From positions 62,001 through 126,000 of the forward strand of contig NZ_JACRMG010000035.1 of NCBI RefSeq assembly GCF_016219575.1: a DNA stretch of 64,000 bases, written 5' to 3'. Shown here one piece after another: positions 26,804 to 36,784 of this stretch. Source of the DNA: Bradyrhizobium sp. GTDB taxonomy: Bacteria; Pseudomonadota; Alphaproteobacteria; Rhizobiales; Xanthobacteraceae. Positions within the stretch are counted from its first letter, which is position 1, and the number at the start of each line of letters is the position of its first letter. Position numbers and translations under genes: made by a program. Below the pieces are notes generated by a model. It was not told the origin of the DNA. It did no database searches and was given only the letters and a program-made list of their open reading frames with translations.

Positions 26804-29761
26804 CTAGTTAAAAGCCTCGCCCAGGAACGCCTTGAGCTGCGCCACATGCTTGGACATCAGGCCGGTGGCGGTGGCGGCAGAGGCGGCGCGGCCGGCATAG
26901 CGCGGACGCCGGTTCGGCGCATGGATCTGGTTCAGCACCCATTCGAGATAGGGCTCGATGAAGTGCCAGGCGCCCATGTTGCGCGGCTCTTCCTGGCACC
27001 AGACGATCTCGGCGCCCTTGAAGCGGGCCAGCTCCAGCACCAGCGCCTTCAGCGGCACCGGATAGAGCTGCTCGATGCGCAGGAGATAGATGTCATCGAT
27101 GCCACGCTTCTCGCGCTCCTCGTAGAGGTCGTAGTAGACCTTGCCGGTGCAGAGCACGACGCGGCGGATCTCGGCGTCCGGCCTCAGCCTGATCGGCTCG
27201 TTCGGCAGCATCTGCGCATCGTCCCAGAGGATGCGGTGGAACGAGGAGTCCTTGCCGAGTTCGTCGAGCCCCGACACTGCGCGCTTGTGGCGCAGCAGCG
27301 ACTTCGGCGTCATCACGATCAGGGGCTTTCTGATCTCGCGGTGCAGCTGCCGCCGCAGCATGTGGAAGTAGTTGGCGGGCGTGGTCGGATAGACCACCTG
27401 CATGTTGTCTTCGGCGCAGAGCTGCAGGAATCGCTCCAGGCGCGCGGAGGAGTGCTCCGGCCCCTGCCCTTCATAGCCGTGCGGCAGCAGGCAGACGAGG
27501 CCGGACATGCGCAGCCATTTGCGCTCGCCCGAGGAGATGAACTGGTCGAACAGCACCTGCGCGCCGTTGGCGAAGTCGCCGAACTGCGCTTCCCACAGTG
27601 CCAGGGCATTCGGCTCGGCCAGCGAGTAGCCGTATTCGAAGCCGAGCACGGCCTCTTCCGACAACAGCGAGTTGATGACCTCGTAATGGCCCTGGTCGAC
27701 GCCGAGATGGTTGAACGGCGTGTAGCGGCTCTCGTCCTCCTGGTCGATCAGCACCGAATGGCGCTGCGAGAAGGTGCCGCGCTCGCAGTCCTGGCCGGAC
27801 AGGCGGACGTGATGGCCTTCCTCCAGCAGCGTGCAGAACGCCAGCGCCTCGCCGGTCGCCCAGTCGATGCCGACGCCGTTGTCGATGGCCTTGGCGCGGT
27901 TGTCGAGGAAGCGCTGGATGGTGCGGTGGACGCGGAAGCCGTCCGGCACCTTGGTGATCTTGCGGCCGATGTCCTTCAGGATGGAGGTGTCGACGCCGGT
28001 AACGCCGCGGCGGGCATCCTCTTCCTGGTCGGCGATCTTGAAGCCCGCCCATTTGCCGTCGAGCCAGTCGGCCTTGTTCGGCTTGTAGCTGGTGCCGGCC
28101 TCGAACTCGGCATCGAGCCGCGCGCGCCAGTCGGCCTTCAGCTTGTCGACCTCGCCCTCGGTGACTACGCCCTCGGCGATCAGGCGCTTGGAGTAGAGCG
28201 TCAGCGTCGACAGATGGGCGGCGATCCGCTTGTACATCACCGGCTGGGTGAACGCCGGCTCGTCGCCCTCGTTATGGCCGTAGCGGCGATAGCACCACAT
28301 GTCGATCACGACCGGCTTGTGGAATTTCTGCCGGAACTCGGTCGCGACCTTGGCGGCGAACACCACGGCCTCCGGATCGTCACCGTTCACGTGGAAGATC
28401 GGCGCATCGATCATCTTCGCGACGTCGGAGGGGTAAGGCGAAGAACGTGAATAGCGCGGATAGGTGGTGAAGCCGATCTGGTTGTTGACGATGAAATGCA
28501 CCGAACCGCCGGTGCGGTAGCCCTTGAGGTCCGAAAGACCGAAGCATTCCGCGACCACGCCCTGGCCTGCGAACGCAGCATCGCCATGCATCAGCAGCGG
28601 CATCACGGAGATGCGCATGTCCGGCGGATCGCCGTGCTGGTCCTGCTTGGCGCGGACCTTGCCGAGCACCACGGGATCGACGATCTCGAGATGCGAGGGG
28701 TTGGCGGTCAGCGAAAGATGAATCTTGTTGCCGTCGAACTCGCGGTCGCTCGAGGCGCCGAGGTGATACTTGACGTCGCCGGAACCCTCGACCGCGTCCG
28801 GATTGGCCGAGCCGCCCTTGAACTCATGGAACAGCGCGCGGTGCGACTTGGCCATCACCTGGGTCAGCACATTGAGGCGCCCGCGATGCGGCATGCCCAG
28901 CACGATCTCCTTCACGCCGAGATTGCCGCCGCGCTTGATGATCTGCTCCAGCGCCGGGATCAGCGACTCGGCGCCGTCGAGGCCGAAGCGCTTGGTGCCG
29001 GTGAACTTGATGTCGCAGAACTTTTCAAAACCTTCGGCCTCGATCAGCTTGTTGAGGATGGCGCGGCGGCCTTCCTTGGTGAAGCTGATCTCCTTGTCCG
29101 GGCCCTCGATGCGCTCCTGGATCCAGGACTTCTGCGCGGCATTGGAGATGTGCATGAACTCGACGCCGAGCGTCTGGCAGTAGGTGCGCTCGCAGATCGC
29201 GACGATCTCGCGCAGCGTGCCGTATTCGAGGCCCAGCACGTGGTCGAGGAAGATCTTGCGGTCGTAGTCGGCTTCGACGAAGCCATAGCTGCGCGGGTCG
29301 AGCTCCTCGCGGTCGCGCTGCGCCTCGATGCCGAGCGGATCGAGCTTGGCGTGGAAGTGGCCGCGCATGCGGTAGGCCCGGATCAGCATCAGCGCGCGGA
29401 CGGAGTCGCGCGTCGCCTGGTGCAATTCGGCGGGAGTGATGTCAGCGCCCTTGGCCTGCGTCTTGGCGGCGAGCTTGGTGCTGACCGCCTTTTCGACCAG
29501 CGCCCAGTTGCCGTCGAGTGCGGAAGTGAGTTCGTCGCGCGGCGTCAGCGGCCAGTGATCGCGTCCCCAGGAGGCGCCTTCGGCGTTCTTCTTGACGTCG
29601 GCGGGGCTGTCTTTCAGGCTCTTGAAGAATTCCTGCCACTCGGCATCGACCGAATTCGGATTCTGCTCATAGCGGGCATAGAGGTCGTCGATATAGGCGG
29701 CATTGGTGCCCTGCAAAAACGACGAAAGGGCAAAAGCGGCGTTTGCGTCCTGACGAGACAT
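26804..29761 (-). CDS. sucA: 2-oxoglutarate dehydrogenase E1
   Basis: A 985-residue thiamine-diphosphate enzyme that decarboxylates 2-oxoglutarate and loads the lipoyl arm of SucB. The N-terminal segment ANAAFALSSFLQGTNAAYID and YEQNPNSVDAEWQEFF is the E2-binding part. MPHRGRLNVL, GDVKYHLG and the ThDP-binding region with HGDAAFAGQGVV and NNQIGFTT are all present. The C-terminal LVCLLPHGYEGQGPEHSSAR is diagnostic. It heads the sucA-sucB-SDR-lpdA series and is separated from sucD by a terminator. Confidence 0.98.
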   Translation of the reverse strand: MSRQDANAAFALSSFLQGTNAAYIDDLYARYEQNPNSVDAEWQEFFKSLKDSPADVKKNAEGASWGRDHWPLTPRDELTSALDGNWALVEKAVSTKLAAKTQAKGADITPAELHQATRDSVRALMLIRAYRMRGHFHAKLDPLGIEAQRDREELDPRSYGFVEADYDRKIFLDHVLGLEYGTLREIVAICERTYCQTLGVEFMHISNAAQKSWIQERIEGPDKEISFTKEGRRAILNKLIEAEGFEKFCDIKFTGTKRFGLDGAESLIPALEQIIKRGGNLGVKEIVLGMPHRGRLNVLTQVMAKSHRALFHEFKGGSANPDAVEGSGDVKYHLGASSDREFDGNKIHLSLTANPSHLEIVDPVVLGKVRAKQDQHGDPPDMRISVMPLLMHGDAAFAGQGVVAECFGLSDLKGYRTGGSVHFIVNNQIGFTTYPRYSRSSPYPSDVAKMIDAPIFHVNGDDPEAVVFAAKVATEFRQKFHKPVVIDMWCYRRYGHNEGDEPAFTQPVMYKRIAAHLSTLTLYSKRLIAEGVVTEGEVDKLKADWRARLDAEFEAGTSYKPNKADWLDGKWAGFKIADQEEDARRGVTGVDTSILKDIGRKITKVPDGFRVHRTIQRFLDNRAKAIDNGVGIDWATGEALAFCTLLEEGHHVRLSGQDCERGTFSQRHSVLIDQEDESRYTPFNHLGVDQGHYEVINSLLSEEAVLGFEYGYSLAEPNALALWEAQFGDFANGAQVLFDQFISSGERKWLRMSGLVCLLPHGYEGQGPEHSSARLERFLQLCAEDNMQVVYPTTPANYFHMLRRQLHREIRKPLIVMTPKSLLRHKRAVSGLDELGKDSSFHRILWDDAQMLPNEPIRLRPDAEIRRVVLCTGKVYYDLYEEREKRGIDDIYLLRIEQLYPVPLKALVLELARFKGAEIVWCQEEPRNMGAWHFIEPYLEWVLNQIHAPNRRPRYAGRAASAATATGLMSKHVAQLKAFLGEAFN

Positions 29762-29894
29762 GATGGCGTCCTGGTGATTTTTGCTTCGCGCATAAAATAC
29801 GGCGCGGCGGCCGGTCTGGTTACAGCCCGGCGGGTTGGAAAAAGCTTTACCCTATTTGCTTCGAATGTTCGCGCCGAAAAGAACCAAGCGGCGA

Positions 29895-29908
29895 ATTTGA
29901 GTTCAAAT
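29895..29908. promoter_or_regulatory. Palindrome upstream of sucA
   Basis: ATTTGA and TCAAAT flank gt, a perfect 6-bp-arm inverted repeat about 135 bases upstream of the sucA start, next to a second small palindrome (CTTTGAAAG). It is a candidate operator; the regulator is not known. Confidence 0.35.
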
Positions 29909-29943
29909 CTTTGAAAGACCCAATTGGGGTGCATTCTGCAACG

Positions 29944-29972
29944 AAAAAGGCCCCGGCTTAGGTGCCGGAGCC
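29944..29972 (-). terminator. Rho-independent terminator after sucD
   Basis: On the minus strand GGCTCCGGC pairs with GCCGGGGCC (one G-U pair) around acctaa, followed by five T. It separates the mdh-sucCD transcript from sucA. Confidence 0.85.
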
Positions 29973-29999
29973 TTGATCCTCAAGATGGTTGCCCGCCGA

Positions 30000-30884
30000 T
30001 CAGCCGCGAAGGGCTTCGACCAATGTCTTGCCCAGCCGGGCCGGCGACGGCGATACCTTGATACCGGCGGCTTCCATGGCCGCGGTCTTGGAGCCGGCAT
30101 CGCCCTTGCCGCCGGAGATGATCGCGCCGGCATGGCCCATGCGGCGGCCGGGTGGCGCCGTGACGCCCGCGATGAAGCCGGCCATCGGTTTCTTGCGGCC
30201 GCGCTTGGCCTCGTCCTTGATGAACTGGGCGGCGTCCTCCTCGGCCGAGCCGCCGATCTCGCCGATCATGATGATCGAGGTGGTCTTGGGGTCGGCCAAG
30301 AACTTCTCCAGCACGTCGATGAATTCGGTGCCCTTGACGGGATCGCCGCCGATGCCGACCGCGGTGGTCTGGCCGAGGCCCTCCTGCGTGGTCTGGAACA
30401 CCGCCTCATAGGTCAGCGTGCCCGAGCGCGACACGATGCCGACGGAGCCCGGCTTGAAGATGTTGGCCGGCATGATGCCGATCTTGCATTCGCCCGCCGT
30501 CATCACGCCCGGACAATTGGGGCCGATCAGGCGCGACTTCGAGCCGGACAGCGAGCGCTTCACCCTCACCATGTCGAGCACCGGAATTCCCTCGGTGATG
30601 CAGACGATCAGCGGGACCTCCGCATCGATGGCCTCGCAGATCGCATCGGCCGCGCCCGGCGGCGGCACGTAGATCACCGAGGCATCCGCGCCGGTCTTGC
30701 TGCGCGCCTCGGCGACGGTGTCGAACACCGGCAGGTTCAGATGCTTCGAGCCGCCCTTGCCCGGCGCGACACCGCCGACCATCTTGGTGCCGTAGGCGAT
30801 CGCGGCCTCGGAATGGAATGTGCCGTTCTTGCCGGTGAAGCCCTGGCAGATGACCTTCGTGTTCTTGTCGATCAGGATGGACAT
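30000..30884 (-). CDS. sucD: Succinyl-CoA synthetase alpha subunit
   Basis: A 294-residue subunit that carries the phosphohistidine and the CoA site. GFTGKNGTFHSEAAIAYGTK is the CoA-binding Rossmann region. SRLIGPNCPGVMT and the active-site histidine in GRRMGHAGAIISGGKG are diagnostic. It pairs with SucC, from which it is separated by a small DUF1579-like gene. Confidence 0.98.
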   Translation of the reverse strand: MSILIDKNTKVICQGFTGKNGTFHSEAAIAYGTKMVGGVAPGKGGSKHLNLPVFDTVAEARSKTGADASVIYVPPPGAADAICEAIDAEVPLIVCITEGIPVLDMVRVKRSLSGSKSRLIGPNCPGVMTAGECKIGIMPANIFKPGSVGIVSRSGTLTYEAVFQTTQEGLGQTTAVGIGGDPVKGTEFIDVLEKFLADPKTTSIIMIGEIGGSAEEDAAQFIKDEAKRGRKKPMAGFIAGVTAPPGRRMGHAGAIISGGKGDAGSKTAAMEAAGIKVSPSPARLGKTLVEALRG

Positions 30885-30919
30885 GGTTGGGATGACTTTC
30901 GCGGGATCAGGAGTGGAGG

Positions 30920-31399
30920 TCAGTGCACGCGCCGGTAAACGCCGGTGAGCACGTCAGCCCATCCTTCCGCGTCAGGCGAGAACTGGATTTTCATGGAATA
31001 GCTGTTGTCGTCGATGACTTCGTAGACATGCCGCGCATTGCCGCGCAGCGAGCCGCGCACCAGCACGAGCGATTTGCCCTGCCAGCTGCCGGAGGCCGGC
31101 GACGGCGGGTAGTAGCCGAGCGAGTCGTGCCAGAACAGTTTGTAGAGCCGGTCCTCGCGATCGTAAGTGAAGACGCCGTGGGTGGCGAACGCCTCCCTGC
31201 CTTCGCGGGTCTGGCGGGTGTCCTGGATCAGGTAGAAGCCGTTGAGATCGATGCGCGCGACGACGCGCGAGACGGCCGGCCCGCCCTTGTCCCAGCGCGA
31301 GGGGAAAACCGTCTCCTCGCCGGTCCATTCGCCCGCGAACGCCTCGAGTTTCCTGTGCTCGTCCTGCGGTTTCGGTGCGGACAGACGGTCCTCGGCCAT
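30920..31399 (-). CDS. DUF1579-like protein inserted between sucC and sucD
   Basis: A 159-residue soluble protein, probably a lipocalin-like beta barrel. Segments such as HRKLEAFAGEWTGEETVFPS, DLNGFYLIQDTRQT and YDREDRLYKLFWHDSLG resemble DUF1579 proteins, which often start by describing a weight or dose-like GxWxGE motif. The start is 2 bases after the sucC stop codon and the stop is 35 bases before sucD, so it is clearly part of the operon. Most bacteria have sucC and sucD adjacent. A role in TCA metabolism is possible but not shown. Confidence 0.8.
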   Translation of the reverse strand: MAEDRLSAPKPQDEHRKLEAFAGEWTGEETVFPSRWDKGGPAVSRVVARIDLNGFYLIQDTRQTREGREAFATHGVFTYDREDRLYKLFWHDSLGYYPPSPASGSWQGKSLVLVRGSLRGNARHVYEVIDDNSYSMKIQFSPDAEGWADVLTGVYRRVH

Positions 31400-31401
31400 C
31401 G

Positions 31402-32601
<1,200 letters not shown>

Positions 32602-32663
32602 CGAGAGACGCTCCCCAAACCCTGAATTGGTGGAGGTCAGCGCCCCCACGCCTGTTCTATGGC

Positions 32664-32680
32664 TGGCATACCATATACCA
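32664..32680. promoter_or_regulatory. Candidate GntR-type operator upstream of sucC
   Basis: TGGCATACCA is one base from the perfect palindrome TGGTATACCA and is followed at once by tATACCA. Such sites are typical of GntR/FadR-type regulators. It lies 63-79 bases upstream of the sucC start in the mdh-sucC gap. Confidence 0.4.
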
Positions 32681-32812
32681 CAGAAACCGCAAGAGCCGAA
32701 GATCGAACTGGCCGATCCCCGGCCCATCTACTTGTTTGAGCGTGATCTTTGCCGAAAGCCGGTCCCGCCTTGCGCTGGTGCGCCCTGCGGGTCGGGATCA
32801 CGCCCGGCGAAA

Positions 32813-33781
32813 TCAGCGCCCCAGCAGGTCGGGCGCGATCTTCTTGCAGGCATCGACGAGACCCTGCACGGCGCCGACCGACTTGTCGAAGGCCTCGCGG
32901 TCCTTGCCGCCGAGCTCGATCTCGACCACGCGCTCGACGCCCTTGGAGCCGATGACGACGGGCACGCCGACATACATGTCCTTCACGCCATACTCGCCGT
33001 TCAGATAGGCGGCGCAGGGCAGCACGCGCTTCTTGTCCTTCAGATAGCTCTCGGCCATCGCGATCGCCGACGCCGCCGGCGCATAGAACGCCGAGCCGGT
33101 CTTCAGCAGGTTGACGATCTCGGCGCCGCCGTTGCGGGTGCGATCGACGATCTCGTCGATGCGCGCCTGCGAGGTCCAGCCCATCTTGACGAGGTCGGGC
33201 AGCGGAATGCCGGCGACGGTGGAGTAGCGCGTCAGCGGCACCATGGTGTCGCCATGGCCGCCGAGCACGAAGGCGGTGACGTCTTCCACGGAGACGTTGA
33301 ACTCGTCGGCGAGGAAATAGCGGAAGCGCGCCGAATCCAGCACGCCGGCCATGCCGACCACCTTCTTGTGCGGCATGCCCGAAGCCTTCTGCAGCGCCCA
33401 CACCATCGCATCCAGCGGGTTGGTGATGCAGATGACGAAGGAGTCGGGCGCGTATTTCTTGATGCCGGCGCCGACCTGCTCCATGACCTTGAGATTGATG
33501 GAGAGGAGATCGTCGCGGCTCATGCCGGGCTTGCGCGGCACGCCGGCGGTGACGATGCAGACCTTGGCATTGTCGAGCGCCTCGTAGGAATTGGCGCCGA
33601 CCAGATGCGCGTCGAACCCGTCGACCGGCGAGGACTGCGCGATGTCGAGCGCCTTGCCCTGGGGAATGCCTTCCGCGATGTCGAACATCACGACGTCGCC
33701 GAGCTGCTTGAGCCCGATGAGGTGAGCCAGCGTACCGCCGATCTGACCGGAGCCAATCAAGGCAATCTTGTCGCGCGCCAT
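32813..33781 (-). CDS. mdh: Malate dehydrogenase
   Basis: A 322-residue NAD-dependent enzyme of the LDH-like MDH type. The nucleotide loop is IGSGQIGGTLAHL. VTAGVPRKPGMSRDDLL carries the substrate arginines. ITNPLDAMVW and the catalytic histidine in VLGGHGDTMVP are present. It begins the mdh-sucC-DUF1579-sucD series, the usual order in rhizobia. Confidence 0.98.
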   Translation of the reverse strand: MARDKIALIGSGQIGGTLAHLIGLKQLGDVVMFDIAEGIPQGKALDIAQSSPVDGFDAHLVGANSYEALDNAKVCIVTAGVPRKPGMSRDDLLSINLKVMEQVGAGIKKYAPDSFVICITNPLDAMVWALQKASGMPHKKVVGMAGVLDSARFRYFLADEFNVSVEDVTAFVLGGHGDTMVPLTRYSTVAGIPLPDLVKMGWTSQARIDEIVDRTRNGGAEIVNLLKTGSAFYAPAASAIAMAESYLKDKKRVLPCAAYLNGEYGVKDMYVGVPVVIGSKGVERVVEIELGGKDREAFDKSVGAVQGLVDACKKIAPDLLGR

Positions 33782-33927
33782 GGGAAATCTGTCCTTTGAG
33801 AGCAGTGAGGTAAGGAGGGAGGATAGGCTTTCGGGAAGGGTGGTTATCCCTTTAGCCGGACCGGTTCAAGTCGCGCCATGCCTCTTTGGGAGCACTGCTG
33901 CGATTTCAGTCAGGTATGCCAGCCGGT

Positions 33928-33965
33928 GTCATTCCGGGGCGCGCGTAGCGCGAGCCCGGAATGAC
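33928..33965 (+). repeat. Dispersed palindromic repeat (family A)
   Basis: GTCATTCCGGGGCGCGCG and CGCGAGCCCGGAATGAC arms with a short loop, between zapE and mdh, ending 11 bases from the zapE stop codon. Confidence 0.75.
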
Positions 33966-33975
33966 GGGACGGGAA

Positions 33976-35157
33976 CTATGTTTCCACCAGCCCGGTCGTC
34001 GAACCGCTCGCCGCCGAATCCTTACGCCCGTGCGGCAATGCCAGGTAGGATTCCGAACTCATTTCGATCAGGCGCGAGGAGGTGCGCTTGAACTCGTTGG
34101 CCTCGACGCCTTCGGTCGCGACATAGAGCGCGACCGGATCGGCCGCCGCAGACGCCATCAGCTTCACGCCGTTGTCATAGAGCGTGTCGATCAGCGAGAT
34201 GAAGCGCTTGGCGGCGTTGCGATCGGCGTAATCCATCACAGGAATGCGGTCGATCAGGATGGTGTGGTAGTCGTGCGCGAGGCGCAGATAGTCGCTTGCG
34301 GCGAGCGGCTTTTCGCAGATGTCGGCAAAGGAGAACCGCGCCACGCCATGCGCCGAACACGGCACATGCAGCTTGCGGCCCTTGATCGCGATATCGCGCG
34401 GCTTGCACGGCGCCCTGCCGGTCAACCGGCCCCAGGCACGGTTGAGCACGAATTCGGCTTCGGGATCGTTGGTCAGCCACATCCTGGCGCCGGCGAGCTT
34501 CTCCAGCCGGAAGTCGGTGCGCGCATCGAGCCGCATCACATCCATGTGGTTGGTGATCTGCGCGATGAAGGGCAGGAACAGCGCCCGGTTCAAGCCACCC
34601 TTGTAGAGATCGTCCGGCGCCACGTTCGATGTCGCCACCACCACGGTGCCGAGGCCGAACAGCCTTGCAAACAGGCGACCGAGGATCATGGCATCCGCGA
34701 TGTCGGTGACATGGAATTCGTCGAAGCAGAGCAGCCACGCCTCGTCGAAGATCGCATGCGCCGTCAGTCCGATCACGTCGGCATCGTCGATCTCGCCGCG
34801 CGCGATGTTCTGGCGGTAGGCGTAGATGCGCTCATGCACCTCGGCCATGAATTCGTGGAAATGCGCGCGCCGCTTGTGCTCCACCGGCGACTGCTGGAAG
34901 AACAAATCCATCAGCATGGTCTTGCCGCGGCCGACCTCGCCATGGACGTAGAGGCCGCGCGGCGGCGACTCGTCCTTGTCGGCGAACAGCCGGCCGAACA
35001 GGCTCTGCTTCTTGATCGGCTTGTAGCCGGAAAGCCGCTCCTCCAGCGCCGCAAACGCTTCCGCCGCGCGCATCTGCGCCGCATCGGCCTCGATCGCACC
35101 TGACGCGATCAGGGCCTTGTAATGGGCATCGAAGGTGGCGGGCGGGGTATTGAGCAT
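33976..35157 (-). CDS. zapE: Cell division ATPase ZapE (AFG1 family)
   Basis: A 393-residue P-loop ATPase that acts on the Z-ring in enterobacteria; in mitochondria the AFG1 relative helps turn over respiratory subunits. Walker A is GEVGRGKTMLMDLFF and Walker B is LLCFDEFHVTDIADAMI. The sensor region is TVVVATSNVAPDDLYKGGL. The start at 35,157 gives MLNTPPATFDAHYKALI; the open frame upstream runs through a repeat element. It lies just upstream of mdh, as in many alphaproteobacteria. Confidence 0.94.
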   Translation of the reverse strand: MLNTPPATFDAHYKALIASGAIEADAAQMRAAEAFAALEERLSGYKPIKKQSLFGRLFADKDESPPRGLYVHGEVGRGKTMLMDLFFQQSPVEHKRRAHFHEFMAEVHERIYAYRQNIARGEIDDADVIGLTAHAIFDEAWLLCFDEFHVTDIADAMILGRLFARLFGLGTVVVATSNVAPDDLYKGGLNRALFLPFIAQITNHMDVMRLDARTDFRLEKLAGARMWLTNDPEAEFVLNRAWGRLTGRAPCKPRDIAIKGRKLHVPCSAHGVARFSFADICEKPLAASDYLRLAHDYHTILIDRIPVMDYADRNAAKRFISLIDTLYDNGVKLMASAAADPVALYVATEGVEANEFKRTSSRLIEMSSESYLALPHGRKDSAASGSTTGLVET

Positions 35158-35230
35158 GCCCCCTTTCCGCCCCAGCGCGCGACAAATTGCAAGCGAGGAA
35201 TTGGGGTGACGGGTATGCGCTGCGCTTGTT

Positions 35231-35372
35231 CTCCCTCTCCCCGTTCTCACGGGGAGAGGGCAGGGTGAGGGGCTGTTTCCGCAATCACGGTGAGAGATGG
35301 ACTCGCGGAGAGTCCCCCTCACCCGGATCGCATTGCCATGCGATCCGGCCTCTCCCCGCGTGCGGGGAGAGG
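35231..35372 (+). repeat. Dispersed repeat (family C), copy 1
   Basis: CTCCCTCTCCCCG-hairpin-CGGGGAGAGGG, then GGTGAGGGG ... TCCCCCTCACC, then CCTCTCCCCGCGTGCGGGGAGAGG. A second copy of the same layout lies at 57,440-57,573. It fills most of the gap between zapE and thpR. Confidence 0.85.
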
Positions 35373-35382
35373 CGAACAGACC

Positions 35383-35919
35383 TCACGCACTCAGCGCGTA
35401 GGAATCCTCGACCACATAGGGGCCGCCGCCGGTGGAGGCGCGGGAGGAGAACAGCACGAAGCGCGAGGCGAGGAAGCTCTTGCTCGGGAAATAGCCGCGC
35501 ACGGAGAGATAATCGGCGACGTCCTGGCTGGAGGCATCGTGCAGCCGCGCCAGCGTGACATGCGGCGTGAATTTTCGTCCCTCGGGATCGAGCCCCAGGC
35601 GCTGCATCAACCGCTCAAGCTCGGCCTGCAGTTCGATCAGCGGCCGGCTCGGCTCGACGGCGGCGACCACCGCACGCGGCTTCTTGCCGCCAAAACTGGT
35701 CAGGCCCTGCAGACGAACCTCGAACGGCTTGCGGTTGACGCGAAACAGCATCGAGGCGATCTCGTTGGCATAGGTGCCATCGATGTCGCCGATGAAGCGC
35801 AGGGTGACGTGATAATTTTCGGGGTCGATCCAGCGAGCGCCCGGAAGGCCGCCCCGCAAGCCGGAAAGTGTGTGGCCGATCTCGGCCGGAATTTCCAGTC
35901 CAGTGAACAAACGCGGCAT
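35383..35919 (-). CDS. thpR: RNA 2',3'-cyclic phosphodiesterase
   Basis: A 178-residue 2H phosphoesterase of the LigT/ThpR family, which opens 2',3'-cyclic phosphates on RNA ends. The two HxTx motifs are HVTLRF (near residue 45) and HVTLAR (near residue 128). The start MPRLFTGLEIPAEIG at 35,919 is the family's usual one. The frame is open further upstream but that part has no similarity to the family. It stands between two repeat-rich gaps. Confidence 0.93.
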   Translation of the reverse strand: MPRLFTGLEIPAEIGHTLSGLRGGLPGARWIDPENYHVTLRFIGDIDGTYANEIASMLFRVNRKPFEVRLQGLTSFGGKKPRAVVAAVEPSRPLIELQAELERLMQRLGLDPEGRKFTPHVTLARLHDASSQDVADYLSVRGYFPSKSFLASRFVLFSSRASTGGGPYVVEDSYALSA

Positions 35920-36079
35920 CGTAATCACTCCCGATGCTTGGACATTCAGCGGGAGGCCCGCGTCATGCCCCAAACCAGAGACCGGCGAATCACCGATCTC
36001 CAATTTCTACCCGACTTATGTGACTCTGCGAAGCATGCCGCGTTAACGCCCCGGAAACTTGCGGGGAGTTGTACAGATT

Positions 36080-36784
36080 TCAGCTCCGCTGCCCGGCAAT
36101 CGTGCCGAGAAATGCCTCCACCATAGGCAGAATGTTCTTCACGATGAGATCGACGCCTTCCGCGGTCGGATGGATGCCGTCCTTCTGGTTGAGCTTTGTC
36201 TCGGCCGCCACGCCTTCGAGGAAGAACGGATAGAGCGGCACGTCGAAAGCCTTCGCCAGTTCCGGAAAGATGGCATTGAAGCGGGCCGCATAGTCCGTGC
36301 CGTAGTTCGGCGGCGCCTGCATGCCGCACAGGAGCACAGCAATCCTGCGCGCTTTCAGCCGCGCCAGAATGTCCGACAAAGCCGCGCGCGTCACATTGGG
36401 GTCGGTGCCGCGCATCGCATCATTGGCCCCGAGTTCGAGGATGACGGCCTCGGTTCCCTCCGGGATCGACCAGTCGAGCCGGTCACGCCCGCCGGAGGTG
36501 GTGTCGCCGGACACCCCGGCGTTGATTATGTCGACCTTTATCCCCTTGGATTCCAAAGCCTTTTGCAGGCGGACCGGGAACGATTGATTGGCCGGCAGGC
36601 CAAGGCCGGCGGTGAGCGAATCGCCGAAGGCAACGATCTTGACGGGCCTTGCCGACGCGGCAGCAGGAGACTGCGCAAGGGCCTGGCCCGTCATCAGGAA
36701 AGCCAGAATCAACACGATGATGTGCGCGAAGTTCGCAAAGCTCCCCTCGACCCCGCGGGCCGAAGTGCCATATGACGCAACCAT
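36080..36784 (-). CDS. tesA: Arylesterase/thioesterase TesA-like (GDSL hydrolase)
   Basis: A 234-residue SGNH hydrolase exported to the periplasm; the leader is IIVLILAFLMTGQALAQSPAA. The four SGNH blocks are visible: IVAFGDSLTAGLG with the catalytic serine, NAGVSGDTTSGG, LELGANDAMRG, and DGIHPTAEGVD with the catalytic Asp-His. The ATG at 36,784 follows GAGG, which lies inside the neighbouring gene. It is divergent from the ABC transporter pair, the same arrangement as tesA-ybbA-ybbP in Escherichia coli. The two start codons overlap in one CATG. Confidence 0.92.
   Translation of the reverse strand: MVASYGTSARGVEGSFANFAHIIVLILAFLMTGQALAQSPAAASARPVKIVAFGDSLTAGLGLPANQSFPVRLQKALESKGIKVDIINAGVSGDTTSGGRDRLDWSIPEGTEAVILELGANDAMRGTDPNVTRAALSDILARLKARRIAVLLCGMQAPPNYGTDYAARFNAIFPELAKAFDVPLYPFFLEGVAAETKLNQKDGIHPTAEGVDLIVKNILPMVEAFLGTIAGQRS

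Noticed and set aside
25541..28450. 969-codon open frame on the plus strand opposite sucA and sucB
   Set aside because: It is a GC-driven shadow: the translation is rich in Arg, His, Leu, Asp and Val without domains, and the opposite strand encodes unmistakable SucA and SucB.
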